Origin: Bacteroidota bacterium
GTDB taxonomy: Bacteria > Bacteroidota > Bacteroidia > NS11-12g > UBA9320
Assembly: GCA_018700895.1 (NCBI GenBank)
Contig: JABIUV010000031.1
Span: forward strand, 1-64,000
DNA length: 64,000 bases
Direction of reading: 5' to 3'
Shown here piece after piece: positions 35,494 through 44,383 of the stretch (its first letter is position 1; each line of letters begins with the position of its first letter). The notes under the pieces are model-generated. The model saw only the letters and a list, made by a program, of their open reading frames with translations. It did not search any database and was not told the DNA's origin. A program made the translations under genes and the position numbers.

Positions 35494-36861
35494 TTATGCG
35501 TTTGCCACTTTGACATCTTTCGCCTCAATGCGTCGCGTAATGGACAGTAACACAAGGCCAACGACAAAGAATGACATAAGCATCAATACCGACATACGCA
35601 TATTCCCAAATATACCTTCTAGCAATCCAAACATAAGCGGACCAAAAATCAAACCTACTTTTTCCATTACATCAAAGAAACTAAAGTAAGAAGCGTGATC
35701 ATCAGTAGGAGGTAACATTTTACTATATGTACTTCTACTCAGTGACTGAGTACCACCCATTACGAAACCTACGAGTAAGGCTAACAGATAAAACTCTTGA
35801 GGTAAATGAATAAAATAAGCGATAATGGTACATATAATCCATATAAGAGCCGCACCCATAAGTGTTTTTAAATTACCAAATCTACTGGACCACTTAGACA
35901 TTACCCACGCACCGCCTACTGCTACAAGTTGTATCAAAATGATACTAACAATAAGTCCTGTTTGTTTGGTTTGCCACCACTCACCATCAGGCACCCATTG
36001 AATCTCCTTACTTGCAAATAGTACAGCTAAGAGCATAATAGTCTGCACTCCCATATTATACACAAAATAACTGCTCAAAAACCACTTCACTCGTGGATGC
36101 TCTTTGAGCTCATTCCAAACTTTTCTAATCTCACGATAACCGTACCATAAAATGTTGTACTGTTTCTCTCGCTTTGGATAATGACTCTTATCGGGTAAGT
36201 AATAGTAAGTATATTGAGCAAATCCCACCCACCAAACGGCAACAAGAATGAATGAAGAGCCGGTCTTAATTGGCAAAATATCCATCCCATCCATCACTAA
36301 TATGGCAACAAGAAGCAGGACGCTACCTATGTATCCTAGCCCAAAACCTCTTGCACTTATTTTATCGTGTTGGTCCTTATCGGCAATCTCCAGTAAAAAT
36401 GAATTATAAAAAACCAAGCTACCCCAAAATCCGATACTCGCCATAAAAATGGAGAACATGCTAAATTCTAGATTTTCAACATCGAACATGCTTAAAGACG
36501 CACAACCCGCAGCTCCTATGTAGCAAAATATCTTCATGAAAAGTTTTTTGGTACCTGAGTAATCAGCGATACCTGATAAAATAGGCACAAGCAGTACGAT
36601 TACCAAGAAGGAGGCCGAGTAGACATATGAGTACAACTCTGTATTTACAAACTTTCGACCAAAGAACATAACCATTTCTACCGTCTGTCCGTCAATCTTT
36701 TCAATAAGTCCATTATGTTCAGCATATTTTTTAGTTACGCCTTGATAAAAAATAGGAAAAATGGCCGTTGAAATAATTAGGTTATAAACGGAGTTGGCCC
36801 AATCATAAAAGGTCCAGGCCTTTATTACTTTCGGATCGTTTTTTTTGAAGGTATATCCCAT
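35494..36861 (-). CDS. MFS transporter, UMF1/Atg22-like family
   Basis: Major-facilitator protein of 455 residues with 12 predicted helices. The N-terminus KAWTFYDWANSVYNLIISTA is the signature of the UMF1/Atg22-like family, and GGTQSLSRSTYSKMLPP with SFFDVMEKVG in the second half are also typical. Substrate is unknown; fungal relatives export amino acids from the vacuole. It is the first gene of a leftward run leading into wzx-, wzz- and wzy-like genes, but whether it serves polysaccharide export is not shown. Confidence 0.88.
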   Translation of the reverse strand: MGYTFKKNDPKVIKAWTFYDWANSVYNLIISTAIFPIFYQGVTKKYAEHNGLIEKIDGQTVEMVMFFGRKFVNTELYSYVYSASFLVIVLLVPILSGIADYSGTKKLFMKIFCYIGAAGCASLSMFDVENLEFSMFSIFMASIGFWGSLVFYNSFLLEIADKDQHDKISARGFGLGYIGSVLLLVAILVMDGMDILPIKTGSSFILVAVWWVGFAQYTYYYLPDKSHYPKREKQYNILWYGYREIRKVWNELKEHPRVKWFLSSYFVYNMGVQTIMLLAVLFASKEIQWVPDGEWWQTKQTGLIVSIILIQLVAVGGAWVMSKWSSRFGNLKTLMGAALIWIICTIIAYFIHLPQEFYLLALLVGFVMGGTQSLSRSTYSKMLPPTDDHASYFSFFDVMEKVGLIFGPLMFGLLEGIFGNMRMSVLMLMSFFVVGLVLLSITRRIEAKDVKVANA

Positions 36862-36918
36862 ATTTGTGTTTCAAAACAAACGAAAATAATGGGTTGTGCA
36901 AGATTTCTTTCTAAAAAA

Positions 36919-36960
36919 AGAAAGCGGCACACATCTTTATTAGACAACGTACCGCTTTCT
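36919..36960 (-). terminator. Rho-independent terminator of clpP-clpX
   Basis: AGAAAGCGG (36919-36927) pairs with CCGCTTTCT (36952-36960). On the minus strand it is followed by a T7 run. It lies 23 bases after the clpX stop, separating clpX from the MFS-led operon. Confidence 0.8.
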
Positions 36961-36983
36961 CAAAATCTATTGCTTTGCTCGTT

Positions 36984-38210
36984 TTATGCTGCGTTTAGTC
37001 GTAACTTGTTGAGCATTTTTTCAGCATCATCTAGACCGATTACTACTTTTTTCACATTCTCTGCAGAAGGAGCATTGTACATATGGTCCGCCAAGATGGC
37101 CTCGCATATAGAGCGTAAGCCCCTCGCTCCTAGCTTAAACTCTATTGCTTTTTGTACGATGTAGTCTATCACATCATCACTTATACTTAGTTTGATGCCC
37201 TCCATAGCAAATAAAGCCTCGTACTGTCTAATTAGAGCATTTTTAGGCTCTAACAGTATAGACTTTAGTGCTTCGGCATCCAATGGTTTCAGTGTAGTGA
37301 GAATTGGCACACGCCCTATAATCTCGGGTATGAGCCCAAATTGTTTTACATCTGCCGGTATAGCATATTGTAAATAATGCTCTGCTTTTAGTGTTTCTTC
37401 TCCTGTAGACTTAAACCCCAGTGAATTGGCCTGCAACCTACGAGAAATCATCTTTTCTATACCATCAAAAGCACCGCCACAGATGAACAAAATATTTTTG
37501 GTATCTATCTGCACCATTTTTTGGTCTGGGTGCTTACGTCCACCTTGAGGAGCGACATTAGCTACCGTCCCTTCTAGTATTTTGAGCAATCCCTGCTGCA
37601 CTCCTTCGCCACTCACATCACGCGTAATACTCGGATTATCACTCTTGCGTGCTATTTTATCTATCTCATCTATGTAAATGATACCTCGTTGCGTAGCCTC
37701 TACATCATAATCGGCCGACTGATACAAGCGTGATATAATACTTTCTACATCCTCACCTACATAGCCTGCCTCGGTAAGTACCGTAGCATCTGCTATACAG
37801 AATGGAACTTCTAACGAACGAGCTAGTGTCTTAGCCAGCAAGGTTTTACCAGTACCTGTTTCACCAATGAGTAGTAAGTTAGATTTTTCTATCTCCACAT
37901 CACCCTCCGACTGGTATTGCAGTCTCTTATAGTGATTATATACAGCTACGCTTAGGGTACGTTTTGCTGAGTCCTGACCTATCACATACTCATCTAGCAG
38001 TTCTTTTATTTCCTTGGGCTTGCGTAGTTTGAAAGCAGCAGCCTTTTTACCTTTGGCTCTGCCTCCTCCTGTTTCGCTCAGCACTATCTCATTGCCTTGC
38101 TCTATACAGTTTTCACATATATGAGCGTCTATCCCCGAGATAAGTAAATCTACCTCCGACTTGCTCCTGCCGCAAAATGAGCAGCTCAATTTTATATCCT
38201 TTTTAGCCAA
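36984..38210 (-). CDS. clpX: ATP-dependent Clp protease ATPase subunit ClpX
   Basis: AAA+ unfoldase that feeds tagged or damaged proteins to ClpP. The zinc-binding domain has Cys10, Cys13, Cys32 and Cys35. Walker A is GETGTGKT (116-123), Walker B contains [11 protein letters not shown], and the IGF-type loop region with the sensor motif [13 protein letters not shown] is present. Length (408) is standard. The start is TTG at 38210: no ATG gives the complete zinc domain, and it begins 3 bases after the clpP stop. It is co-transcribed with clpP. Confidence 0.96.
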   Translation of the reverse strand: MAKKDIKLSCSFCGRSKSEVDLLISGIDAHICENCIEQGNEIVLSETGGGRAKGKKAAAFKLRKPKEIKELLDEYVIGQDSAKRTLSVAVYNHYKRLQYQSEGDVEIEKSNLLLIGETGTGKTLLAKTLARSLEVPFCIADATVLTEAGYVGEDVESIISRLYQSADYDVEATQRGIIYIDEIDKIARKSDNPSITRDVSGEGVQQGLLKILEGTVANVAPQGGRKHPDQKMVQIDTKNILFICGGAFDGIEKMISRRLQANSLGFKSTGEETLKAEHYLQYAIPADVKQFGLIPEIIGRVPILTTLKPLDAEALKSILLEPKNALIRQYEALFAMEGIKLSISDDVIDYIVQKAIEFKLGARGLRSICEAILADHMYNAPSAENVKKVVIGLDDAEKMLNKLRLNAA

Positions 38211-38213
38211 ATT

Positions 38214-38900
38214 TTATTTTTTACGTTCTAGTACTTCGTCTAACATTCCGTATTCTTTTGCCTCCTGTGCAGTCATCCAGTAATCACGCTCACTATCTTT
38301 TTCTACTTTAGCAAATTTCTGACCACTGTGCGTAGAGATAATGTCATACAACTCTTTTTTAAGTTTCATTATTTCTTTTACCGTAATCTCCATATCGGTA
38401 GCCTGTCCTTGTGCTCCACCCAGTGGTTGGTGTATCATCACACGGCTATGCTTGAGTGCCGTACGCTTACCAGCTGCTCCAGCACACATCAATACAGCAC
38501 CCATGCTGGCAGCTATGCCTGTACAAATAGTCGCTACATCCGGAGCGATATACTGCATCGTATCATAGATACCCAATCCTGCATATACGCTACCACCCGG
38601 ACTGTTAATATAAATTTGGATGTCACGCTTGGCATCTGAACTTTCTAAAAACAGTAATTGAGCCTGTATCACATTGGCGATATAATCATCTATGCCTGTA
38701 CCCAAAAATATGATTCTATCTGCCATCAATCGAGAGAATACATCTACCTCTCTAAATGGCATCTGACGTTCCTCTATCACAGTACGTGTCATATCTTGAG
38801 GTGTATTATACAAACTACTATTGATGTAGTGGTCTACCTTAGTACTGCTTATTCCTTGATGTTTTATCGCGTATTTTCTAAATTCTTTTCCGTAATCCAT
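38214..38900 (-). CDS. clpP: ATP-dependent Clp protease proteolytic subunit ClpP
   Basis: Serine protease of family S14 that forms the tetradecameric chamber. Catalytic Ser132 lies in TGIAASMGAVLM and His157 in HSRVMIHQPLGG, with the usual INSPGGSVYAGLGIYDTMQ handle. The 228-residue length includes an N-terminal extension of about 25 residues. ATG at 38900. tig lies 218 bases upstream and clpX follows immediately, the usual bacterial order. Confidence 0.97.
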   Translation of the reverse strand: MDYGKEFRKYAIKHQGISSTKVDHYINSSLYNTPQDMTRTVIEERQMPFREVDVFSRLMADRIIFLGTGIDDYIANVIQAQLLFLESSDAKRDIQIYINSPGGSVYAGLGIYDTMQYIAPDVATICTGIAASMGAVLMCAGAAGKRTALKHSRVMIHQPLGGAQGQATDMEITVKEIMKLKKELYDIISTHSGQKFAKVEKDSERDYWMTAQEAKEYGMLDEVLERKK

Positions 38901-38919
38901 ACTTTTATTAATCTTATGT

Positions 38920-38927
38920 CAAATGTA
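38920..38927 (-). promoter_or_regulatory. TAnnTTTG -7 box of clpP-clpX
   Basis: The minus strand reads TACATTTG, 19 bases before the clpP ATG. No TTG is found at -33. It would allow clpPX to be transcribed separately from tig, which ends in its own terminator. Confidence 0.4.
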
Positions 38928-39066
38928 AACAATTAGCCAATTTATTTAGTTCTTAAATATTAGCTCTTCGTAATGACTCATTACAACTAAAATGCCAACT
39001 CATATTTCTCACGTAGCGTTCCACTTTTGGCAGATATACTGTTCCATATTTGTCAGAGTTAAAAAA

Positions 39067-39092
39067 AATCCATTCGCTACTGCGAATGGATT
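39067..39092 (-). terminator. Rho-independent terminator of tig
   Basis: An 11-bp perfect stem AATCCATTCGC (39067-39077) / GCGAATGGATT (39082-39092) with a TACT loop, followed on the minus strand by a run of eight or more T. It is 26 bases past the tig stop. Confidence 0.9.
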
Positions 39093-39118
39093 CCTATAAA
39101 ACTCGTGATAACGAAAGA

Positions 39119-40501
39119 CTATTTTGCTCCTTTGTCGTTGAATTTTTTCACCTCTTCGTAAAATTTATCTACGTTTAGTTTTTTGCTTTTGAGCGTAATT
39201 AGCTCTTTTACAGCGTCTAATACTTTCTTATCTACTACTACGTCGCGTATACGCATCAAGTAATTTTTATCTTCTCTATTCTTAGCCTCAAAGTTTTGAA
39301 TCATTGCTGGGTCAGGATTATTAAGTCCATACTGACGGAGCATCTGAGCCGTATACGCAAACGATGTTTGATTGATATCCTCATCAGAAACTTCAATGTT
39401 TTGCTCTTCGGCTATTTTCTCACGAACAAGCTGTTTGCGAAGCACCACAGACTCCGTGCTGAACAATTCATCTACATTCTCATCATTATAGGTCTCTGGC
39501 TTAGTTTCTTTGAGCCATCTTTTCAGAAAATCATCAGGAAGTACAAGGTGGTGCTTATCTTCTAACATACGATTGATCTCCGCTTCTAGTTGCTTCTCTG
39601 CCTCGGCTACATAATAAGAACCTAAGTTCTCTTCTATTTTAGTTTCGAACTCTGCCTCATCTTTTACTGTACCAGGCCCCATTACCAAATCATAAAACTC
39701 TTGGTTAAGCTCCGCAGGAACTACTCTGCGTATTTCTTTCACCTTACCTTTAAACGTTTTGCTGAGTCCAGCGACAGCTTCTTTTTCTATACCTAGTGAT
39801 TGAGTGATAACCATTTCATTATCATTAAAAAGATCAAAAACATTGAGGTCTAGCTCATCATCTGTAGATACACCTACCAATTGTTTCTTAACTTTTTTAC
39901 TTTTCACCACTTCTGGCAGTACAGTCACCTCTTGCTCAAAAACGCCTCCGTCTTTGTGTTCGCCTTTTTTATCTACTTCGGTCATGATAAGGACCACAGA
40001 GTCATTTTCAGTCTCTGACTTATCCATCGTCTCTAATTTACCGTTTTGTCTACGTAAATTTTTGATTTCGGTCTCTACTTCTTTTTTATCTAGCTCTATC
40101 TCGTAGCGAGTGAGTTTATCTTCTGTGCTCACATTTAGCTTCACCTCTGGTGCTAGTCCTAGGTCGAAGTGAAAAGTAAAGTCACCATAGTTATCAAAAT
40201 CGGTAACACTCTCCTTCTCCACACTAGTCATAGGTTGACCAAGAATATCAATGTTATTTTCTTGAAGATATTTGTAAAGTTGCTCAGACGTTAATCGGTT
40301 TACTTCTTCAAAAAGTACGCTCTTGCCTACCATTTGCTTTACCATACCCAAGGGCACAGTACCGGGTCTAAAACCAGGAATTTTAGCTTTTTTACGATAG
40401 TCTTTGAACTGCTTAGTGATGTTCTCTTGGTAATCTTCGTTTCTGATTTCTACACTGATGATAGCGTTTAAATCATCCTTTTTTTCGAAAGTAACGTTCA
40501 T
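39119..40501 (-). CDS. tig: Trigger factor
   Basis: Ribosome-bound chaperone for nascent chains. The 460-residue protein carries the ribosome-docking signature PGFRPGTVPLGMVKQMVG (about 41-58) in the N-terminal domain. The middle domain shows weak resemblance to the FKBP-type isomerase fold, as is usual for divergent Bacteroidota trigger factors. The C-terminal helical domain includes LKRWLKETKPETYNDENVDE. Length is at the upper end of normal. Its position ahead of clpP and clpX supports the call. Confidence 0.92.
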   Translation of the reverse strand: MNVTFEKKDDLNAIISVEIRNEDYQENITKQFKDYRKKAKIPGFRPGTVPLGMVKQMVGKSVLFEEVNRLTSEQLYKYLQENNIDILGQPMTSVEKESVTDFDNYGDFTFHFDLGLAPEVKLNVSTEDKLTRYEIELDKKEVETEIKNLRRQNGKLETMDKSETENDSVVLIMTEVDKKGEHKDGGVFEQEVTVLPEVVKSKKVKKQLVGVSTDDELDLNVFDLFNDNEMVITQSLGIEKEAVAGLSKTFKGKVKEIRRVVPAELNQEFYDLVMGPGTVKDEAEFETKIEENLGSYYVAEAEKQLEAEINRMLEDKHHLVLPDDFLKRWLKETKPETYNDENVDELFSTESVVLRKQLVREKIAEEQNIEVSDEDINQTSFAYTAQMLRQYGLNNPDPAMIQNFEAKNREDKNYLMRIRDVVVDKKVLDAVKELITLKSKKLNVDKFYEEVKKFNDKGAK

Positions 40502-40591
40502 TGGAATGTTTGTTTAGGTTTGGAAGTATATACGTTTCGTATTTCTATCTTTATTAACACCTGTAAAGGAGAAAGGCTTTATAAAAAACAA

Positions 40592-40611
40592 AGCCCTGTT
40601 TTACCAGGGCT
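40592..40611 (-). terminator. Terminator after tRNA-Leu
   Basis: AGCCCTG (40592-40598) and CAGGGCT (40605-40611) form a 7-bp stem with a TTTTAC loop, followed on the minus strand by TTGTTTTTT. It lies about 22 bases downstream of the tRNA. Confidence 0.8.
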
Positions 40612-40633
40612 CTGTTTGTACTGTATCGCACAG

Positions 40634-40715
40634 TGCGGGCGAAAGGACTCGAACCTTCACACCTTGCGGCACTAGATCCTAAGTCTAGCGTGTCTACCAA
40701 TTTCACCACGCCCGC
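40634..40715 (-). tRNA. tRNA-Leu (anticodon UAG)
   Basis: Class II cloverleaf. The acceptor stem GCGGGCG pairs with CGCCCGC, with discriminator A at 40634. The D arm has AATTGGTAGA in its loop. The anticodon stem CTAGA/TCTAG surrounds loop CTTAGGA, giving UAG. The variable arm is long (TGCCGCAAGGTGT), as in tRNA-Leu, and the T loop is TTCGAGT. CCA is not encoded. It stands alone between tig and a T9SS cargo gene, with no attachment-site duplication visible. Confidence 0.96.
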
Positions 40716-40782
40716 TTCCTTCTCACTTAAAGGGCTGCAAATGTATCGTTATTTTTAATTATCCTCAATTATTTATAAAAAA

Positions 40783-40810
40783 AATGTGCCCCGTTTTCAC
40801 GAGGCACATT
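40783..40810 (-). terminator. Terminator of the Asp-box T9SS cargo gene
   Basis: AATGTGCC (40783-40790) pairs with GGCACATT (40803-40810), extended by CG/CG around a C/A mismatch, and is followed on the minus strand by a T run. It lies 33 bases after the stop. Confidence 0.85.
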
Positions 40811-40843
40811 CTATACTGTTTGTTATGTATGGTAATCCTAAGA

Positions 40844-42805
40844 TTACTTTACTTGCATTCTCTTAGTAACGCTATTGTACTCACTCGATATCGTGTAGAA
40901 ATACATACCGCTGCTCAAGTTAGTTGCATCTATATTAATGCTATGGTTTCCCGCATTCATAGTACCCAGGTCTCCCGTATTCAATACATTACCTAACATA
41001 TCTGTTACTGTAAGTGTAAGTGGTGACGCATCTCTAAGGTATATGATTACCTCAGATGATCCGCTGAATGGATTAGGCTGATTTTGGCTTACTACGAATA
41101 CCTCAGCATCTTTTTTCAATTGATCTACGCTTGTTATCACATCATTACCGAGGACATCGTTTAGGATATCGCTCACAGGTATAGCTGCATACATCATTGC
41201 ACATATATCGTTAGGGTGTGAACCTGCAGAAGCAGAGTGATTTTGTAGGAATGTACCTGGTGTTGCATCTTCTTGCCATACTAGGTGTAAGAAATCATTT
41301 GCATCTTTGGCTACACAAGGGAAATTACTCTCTACACGTCCGTCTTGTGTTATATTTTGCGGCCCATTCCAGGTAGCTCCACCATCTGTAGAGTAGGACA
41401 CCATGATATCTCTGTAATTTGAGTTAAGAAAGTGTACCGCACCTTCTACCGGCACCGAGTATACCACAAATAAGTTCCCATCTGCATCTGTACTTGCAGA
41501 AGGCATAGTTACCAATGAAGTAGCACCAGTTCTTGATGCAGATAGTAATCCTGTAGGCACGTTACCATTTGCGTCTAAAGATTGAAATGTTTCCGTAGTA
41601 ACATCATATGTACCATCACCATTTCTATCAAATGGAGACCCACAAATTTTAGGCTCTGCATCACCTTCGGTCCAATGCATTAGTGATGTTTGAGCAGGGA
41701 AGAAAAAGAATGAGGTATCACCAGCATCTGACAAGCCACCTACTACTCTGCCCCTACCATAAAAAGCATGAACATTTCCAGAAGCATCGATCATTACATC
41801 TAGTGAACCGTCATTTGTATAAATTGTATCTCCCGAAAGTGTGAGTTCTTCATCACGTCTTGGCCCTTTGAAAGGGAAGTTGTCTACGTCAGTGTACGTC
41901 CACGAAACACCATTATCTGTACTTTTCCATAAGGATACTGGGTCTCCAAGACCGCCTATCAAAATAGCTACGGTATTTCCTCTTGCGTCTATAGCATAAG
42001 AATCTCCTCCTCCTGCTTCATACAATGTAGAATCATAACCTGGCAATAAAATATGCTCTACGTCTGATTGATCTGAAGCTACATCCCATCTGCTATATGT
42101 AGTAGGACTATTTACTCCATTACGTGTTACTACTGCAATTCCTGCTGCTTCACTCGCCCAGTAGTTAGATATGGTGTGTATTTTACCGTTGGTGGCTACA
42201 CTTCTATTCCAAATCGGAACTCTATCTACGTTTAATTCTGTCTCATCATCTAAGCGAGCTGCTGTACTTGTGAATGTTGTACTACCAACTGCATTATTAG
42301 AAGTCATAGTAAACCCACCTGTATTAGACTCGTGAGACATAATCATTTCTCTACCATCATCAAGAAGCATAATAGATGGCCATCCTGTGCGTGTAGAACC
42401 TTCTATCCTTTCTTCGCGACCTGTAAGCCAGCTACCTCCATCAAAATGATTATAACCGCTACCTCTGTTAGGGTAACCCGATGCATCATCTGGACTTGCT
42501 GTCCATACAGCACTTACTGTACCATCAGCGTGTAATACTATTCTTCTACCTGGACTAGCATTTGTCTGAAGGTCATAGTAAGTATCAGCTAACTTTACCG
42601 CACTAAAATTTTTGTCTTTCTTGTACTTAATAGTGGTAGACTTCCCTGGTGCGTGTTCTGCAGGAATTGCTATATCTATAGCCTTTATATTATCTGCTGA
42701 CGTCTTCACCTCATATTGGTTGGGTACGTTAAGCTCCTTCACAGGCTGCTGTGCAAAAAGTAAGAATGGCGTAGAAAGTAACGCCGTAAGTAATGTTTTT
42801 TTCAT
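40844..42805 (-). CDS. Secreted Asp-box (sialidase-like fold) protein with T9SS type A sorting domain
   Basis: A 653-residue exported protein. The signal peptide ends near LLFAQQ. The body looks like a six-bladed sialidase-type propeller with Asp-box motifs KSTDNGVSWTYTD (about 290) and YSTDGGATWNGP (about 495), plus partial ones. The last 80 residues (NQPNPFSGSSEVIIYL, SSGMYFYTISSE, KRMQVK) form a T9SS type A signal. Asp-boxes alone do not prove sialidase activity: I do not see a clear arginine triad with the FRIP motif, so it may be a binding or structural protein. It is monocistronic with its own terminator. Confidence 0.85.
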   Translation of the reverse strand: MKKTLLTALLSTPFLLFAQQPVKELNVPNQYEVKTSADNIKAIDIAIPAEHAPGKSTTIKYKKDKNFSAVKLADTYYDLQTNASPGRRIVLHADGTVSAVWTASPDDASGYPNRGSGYNHFDGGSWLTGREERIEGSTRTGWPSIMLLDDGREMIMSHESNTGGFTMTSNNAVGSTTFTSTAARLDDETELNVDRVPIWNRSVATNGKIHTISNYWASEAAGIAVVTRNGVNSPTTYSRWDVASDQSDVEHILLPGYDSTLYEAGGGDSYAIDARGNTVAILIGGLGDPVSLWKSTDNGVSWTYTDVDNFPFKGPRRDEELTLSGDTIYTNDGSLDVMIDASGNVHAFYGRGRVVGGLSDAGDTSFFFFPAQTSLMHWTEGDAEPKICGSPFDRNGDGTYDVTTETFQSLDANGNVPTGLLSASRTGATSLVTMPSASTDADGNLFVVYSVPVEGAVHFLNSNYRDIMVSYSTDGGATWNGPQNITQDGRVESNFPCVAKDANDFLHLVWQEDATPGTFLQNHSASAGSHPNDICAMMYAAIPVSDILNDVLGNDVITSVDQLKKDAEVFVVSQNQPNPFSGSSEVIIYLRDASPLTLTVTDMLGNVLNTGDLGTMNAGNHSINIDATNLSSGMYFYTISSEYNSVTKRMQVK

Positions 42806-42874
42806 GTGCTTTATACTTGTTTTTATTTGGTCGGCAAAATAATTAAATATTATGTAATCGTTAAAAGATTTTTA

Positions 42875-43900
42875 CTAAAGGGTCAATATTTTGAGTATCG
42901 TTTCTTCAAATATGGACGCATCGTTTCCTGTGCTCTCTTTTATCCCTTTAAACTTGAGGTCGCAATCATTCAATGCCTCTATGGCTTTTACGATTTTTTT
43001 ACCCGCAAAATTTCGGGCTGCTTCGCGATATTCAGCAATGAAATAAAAGGAAATTCCAGCGGCACTCATTATTTCCTTATCCGTACTTCGCTGCATACTC
43101 TGTACTACGGCCACTTTTCTGAAATAACTAAACAGTGCTCCCACCATCATAGGGACAGGGTGATTACCGATATTGGAGGTAAAATGATTCAGTATCTCCA
43201 TGGCTTGCACCCGTTGCTTTTTAGCTAATGCTTTTTGTAGGCTAAAGATGTTATACTCCTTATTGATACCGACATACCGCTCTATCTGCTCTAGACGTAT
43301 TTTGCTACCCTTATCTACATTACTAAATACCTTGTCCAACTCCTTAATAATCACGCTAAATCGTGCACCGCTATTTTCGATGAGAAGATGAAGTGGCTTA
43401 GGCTCTATGTCATAACCCGCATCTTTGATATACTTGAGCACCACAGGCTCCACGTCTCGCTCAGATACAGGGTCTGCATTGAACACCGTTCCGCTCGCAG
43501 CAAAAGCCTTACCCAGCTTACGATTACTCGCTATTTTTTTGCCCGGATGATACCATACCAAAATGGTGCTCGGCACCGGATTGGCCAAGTACTCCAGCAT
43601 ATCGTCTGGCGTACGGCAATACTGTGCTTCTTTATACACTACGAGTTGCTTATCAGCCATCATGGGAAATCTACGCGATACATTTACAATGTCTGCGGGA
43701 GTAGTTTCCTTACCATAAAAAACGTGATGATTGAAACTTCGGGTACTCTCATCTAAGACTACCTCCTCTATTTTAGTGAGCAATTGTTCCAGCATACGGT
43801 ACTCTTCGCCTTGCAGCAAATAAGTGTTAGCGAGTTGCTTACTCTCTAGCTGCTGCATCAGTGTATTGAATTGCGTGTGTGAACTTGTACCTTTGGCCAT
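42875..43900 (-). CDS. holA: DNA polymerase III subunit delta
   Basis: Clamp-loader subunit that opens the beta sliding clamp. The 341-residue protein follows HolA layout: an N-terminal AAA-like domain with NTYLLQGEEYRMLEQLL (about 21-37), TPDDMLEYLANPVPSTILVW, and the C-terminal collar domain with FSLQKALAKKQRVQAMEIL. Walker motifs are degenerate, as is normal for delta. It is divergent from the HsdR_N-like gene by 18 bases, so the two share a promoter region. Confidence 0.93.
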   Translation of the reverse strand: MAKGTSSHTQFNTLMQQLESKQLANTYLLQGEEYRMLEQLLTKIEEVVLDESTRSFNHHVFYGKETTPADIVNVSRRFPMMADKQLVVYKEAQYCRTPDDMLEYLANPVPSTILVWYHPGKKIASNRKLGKAFAASGTVFNADPVSERDVEPVVLKYIKDAGYDIEPKPLHLLIENSGARFSVIIKELDKVFSNVDKGSKIRLEQIERYVGINKEYNIFSLQKALAKKQRVQAMEILNHFTSNIGNHPVPMMVGALFSYFRKVAVVQSMQRSTDKEIMSAAGISFYFIAEYREAARNFAGKKIVKAIEALNDCDLKFKGIKESTGNDASIFEETILKILTL

Positions 43901-43918
43901 CTAATTAAGTGATAGAAC

Positions 43919-44377
43919 GTGCAATTAAACTTCGAAATATTTAACTTTCAAATAAAAGAGGACAATAATGGCAAAAAAGTCATCTTTGATCAGATAAGGC
44001 GTAAATATGTGTCGCTCACACCCGAGGAGTGGGTAAGACAGCATGTTATAAAACAACTGGTAAGCAACGGATGGCCCGCGAGCCGAATGAGCGTAGAACG
44101 CACACTTCCTCATAGCAAGAAGCGATACGACATCATACATTATAACCAAGATGGTAAGCCCGAATTACTCATAGAGTGCAAAGCCCCTAGTGTACCCATT
44201 ACCCAAAAAACGGTAAACCAAGCAACAGGATATATCCATCTGCAAGATGTACCTTTCGTTTTTTTGACCAACGGGCTAAAGCACCTATTTATAGCACGTA
44301 TGGGCAGTGAACTAAAAATTGTAAATACAATCCCATTATATAGTGAAATAAATACGCTTTTTTTGCGAGCAAAATAA
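43919..44377 (+). CDS. Stand-alone HsdR N-terminal-domain-like protein (PD-(D/E)XK nuclease fold)
   Basis: A small protein of 152 residues equivalent to the N-terminal nuclease domain of type I restriction subunit HsdR, without the helicase. The nuclease motif is visible as Asp71 (KRYDIIHY) and Glu86-x-Lys88 (LLIECKAP), with Glu60 in place as an extra acidic residue. LTPEEWVRQHVIKQLV is the usual helical lead-in. The GTG start at 43919 is the only one giving the whole domain. No HsdM, HsdS or helicase is nearby, so it is not a restriction system here. Such orphans are common in Bacteroidota, and the function is not established. Confidence 0.85.
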   Translation: MQLNFEIFNFQIKEDNNGKKVIFDQIRRKYVSLTPEEWVRQHVIKQLVSNGWPASRMSVERTLPHSKKRYDIIHYNQDGKPELLIECKAPSVPITQKTVNQATGYIHLQDVPFVFLTNGLKHLFIARMGSELKIVNTIPLYSEINTLFLRAK

Positions 44378-44383
44378 AACCGT

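Noticed and set aside
40634-42805. An integrated island at tRNA-Leu
   Set aside because: No integrase, no repeat of the tRNA 3' end, and the neighbours have normal composition and their own terminators.
42806-43228. A 140-codon plus-strand frame opposite holA
   Set aside because: Reverse-strand shadow of a real gene; no signal peptide or motif.
43919-44377. A type I restriction-modification system
   Set aside because: Only an HsdR N-terminal-like domain is present; helicase, HsdM and HsdS are absent.
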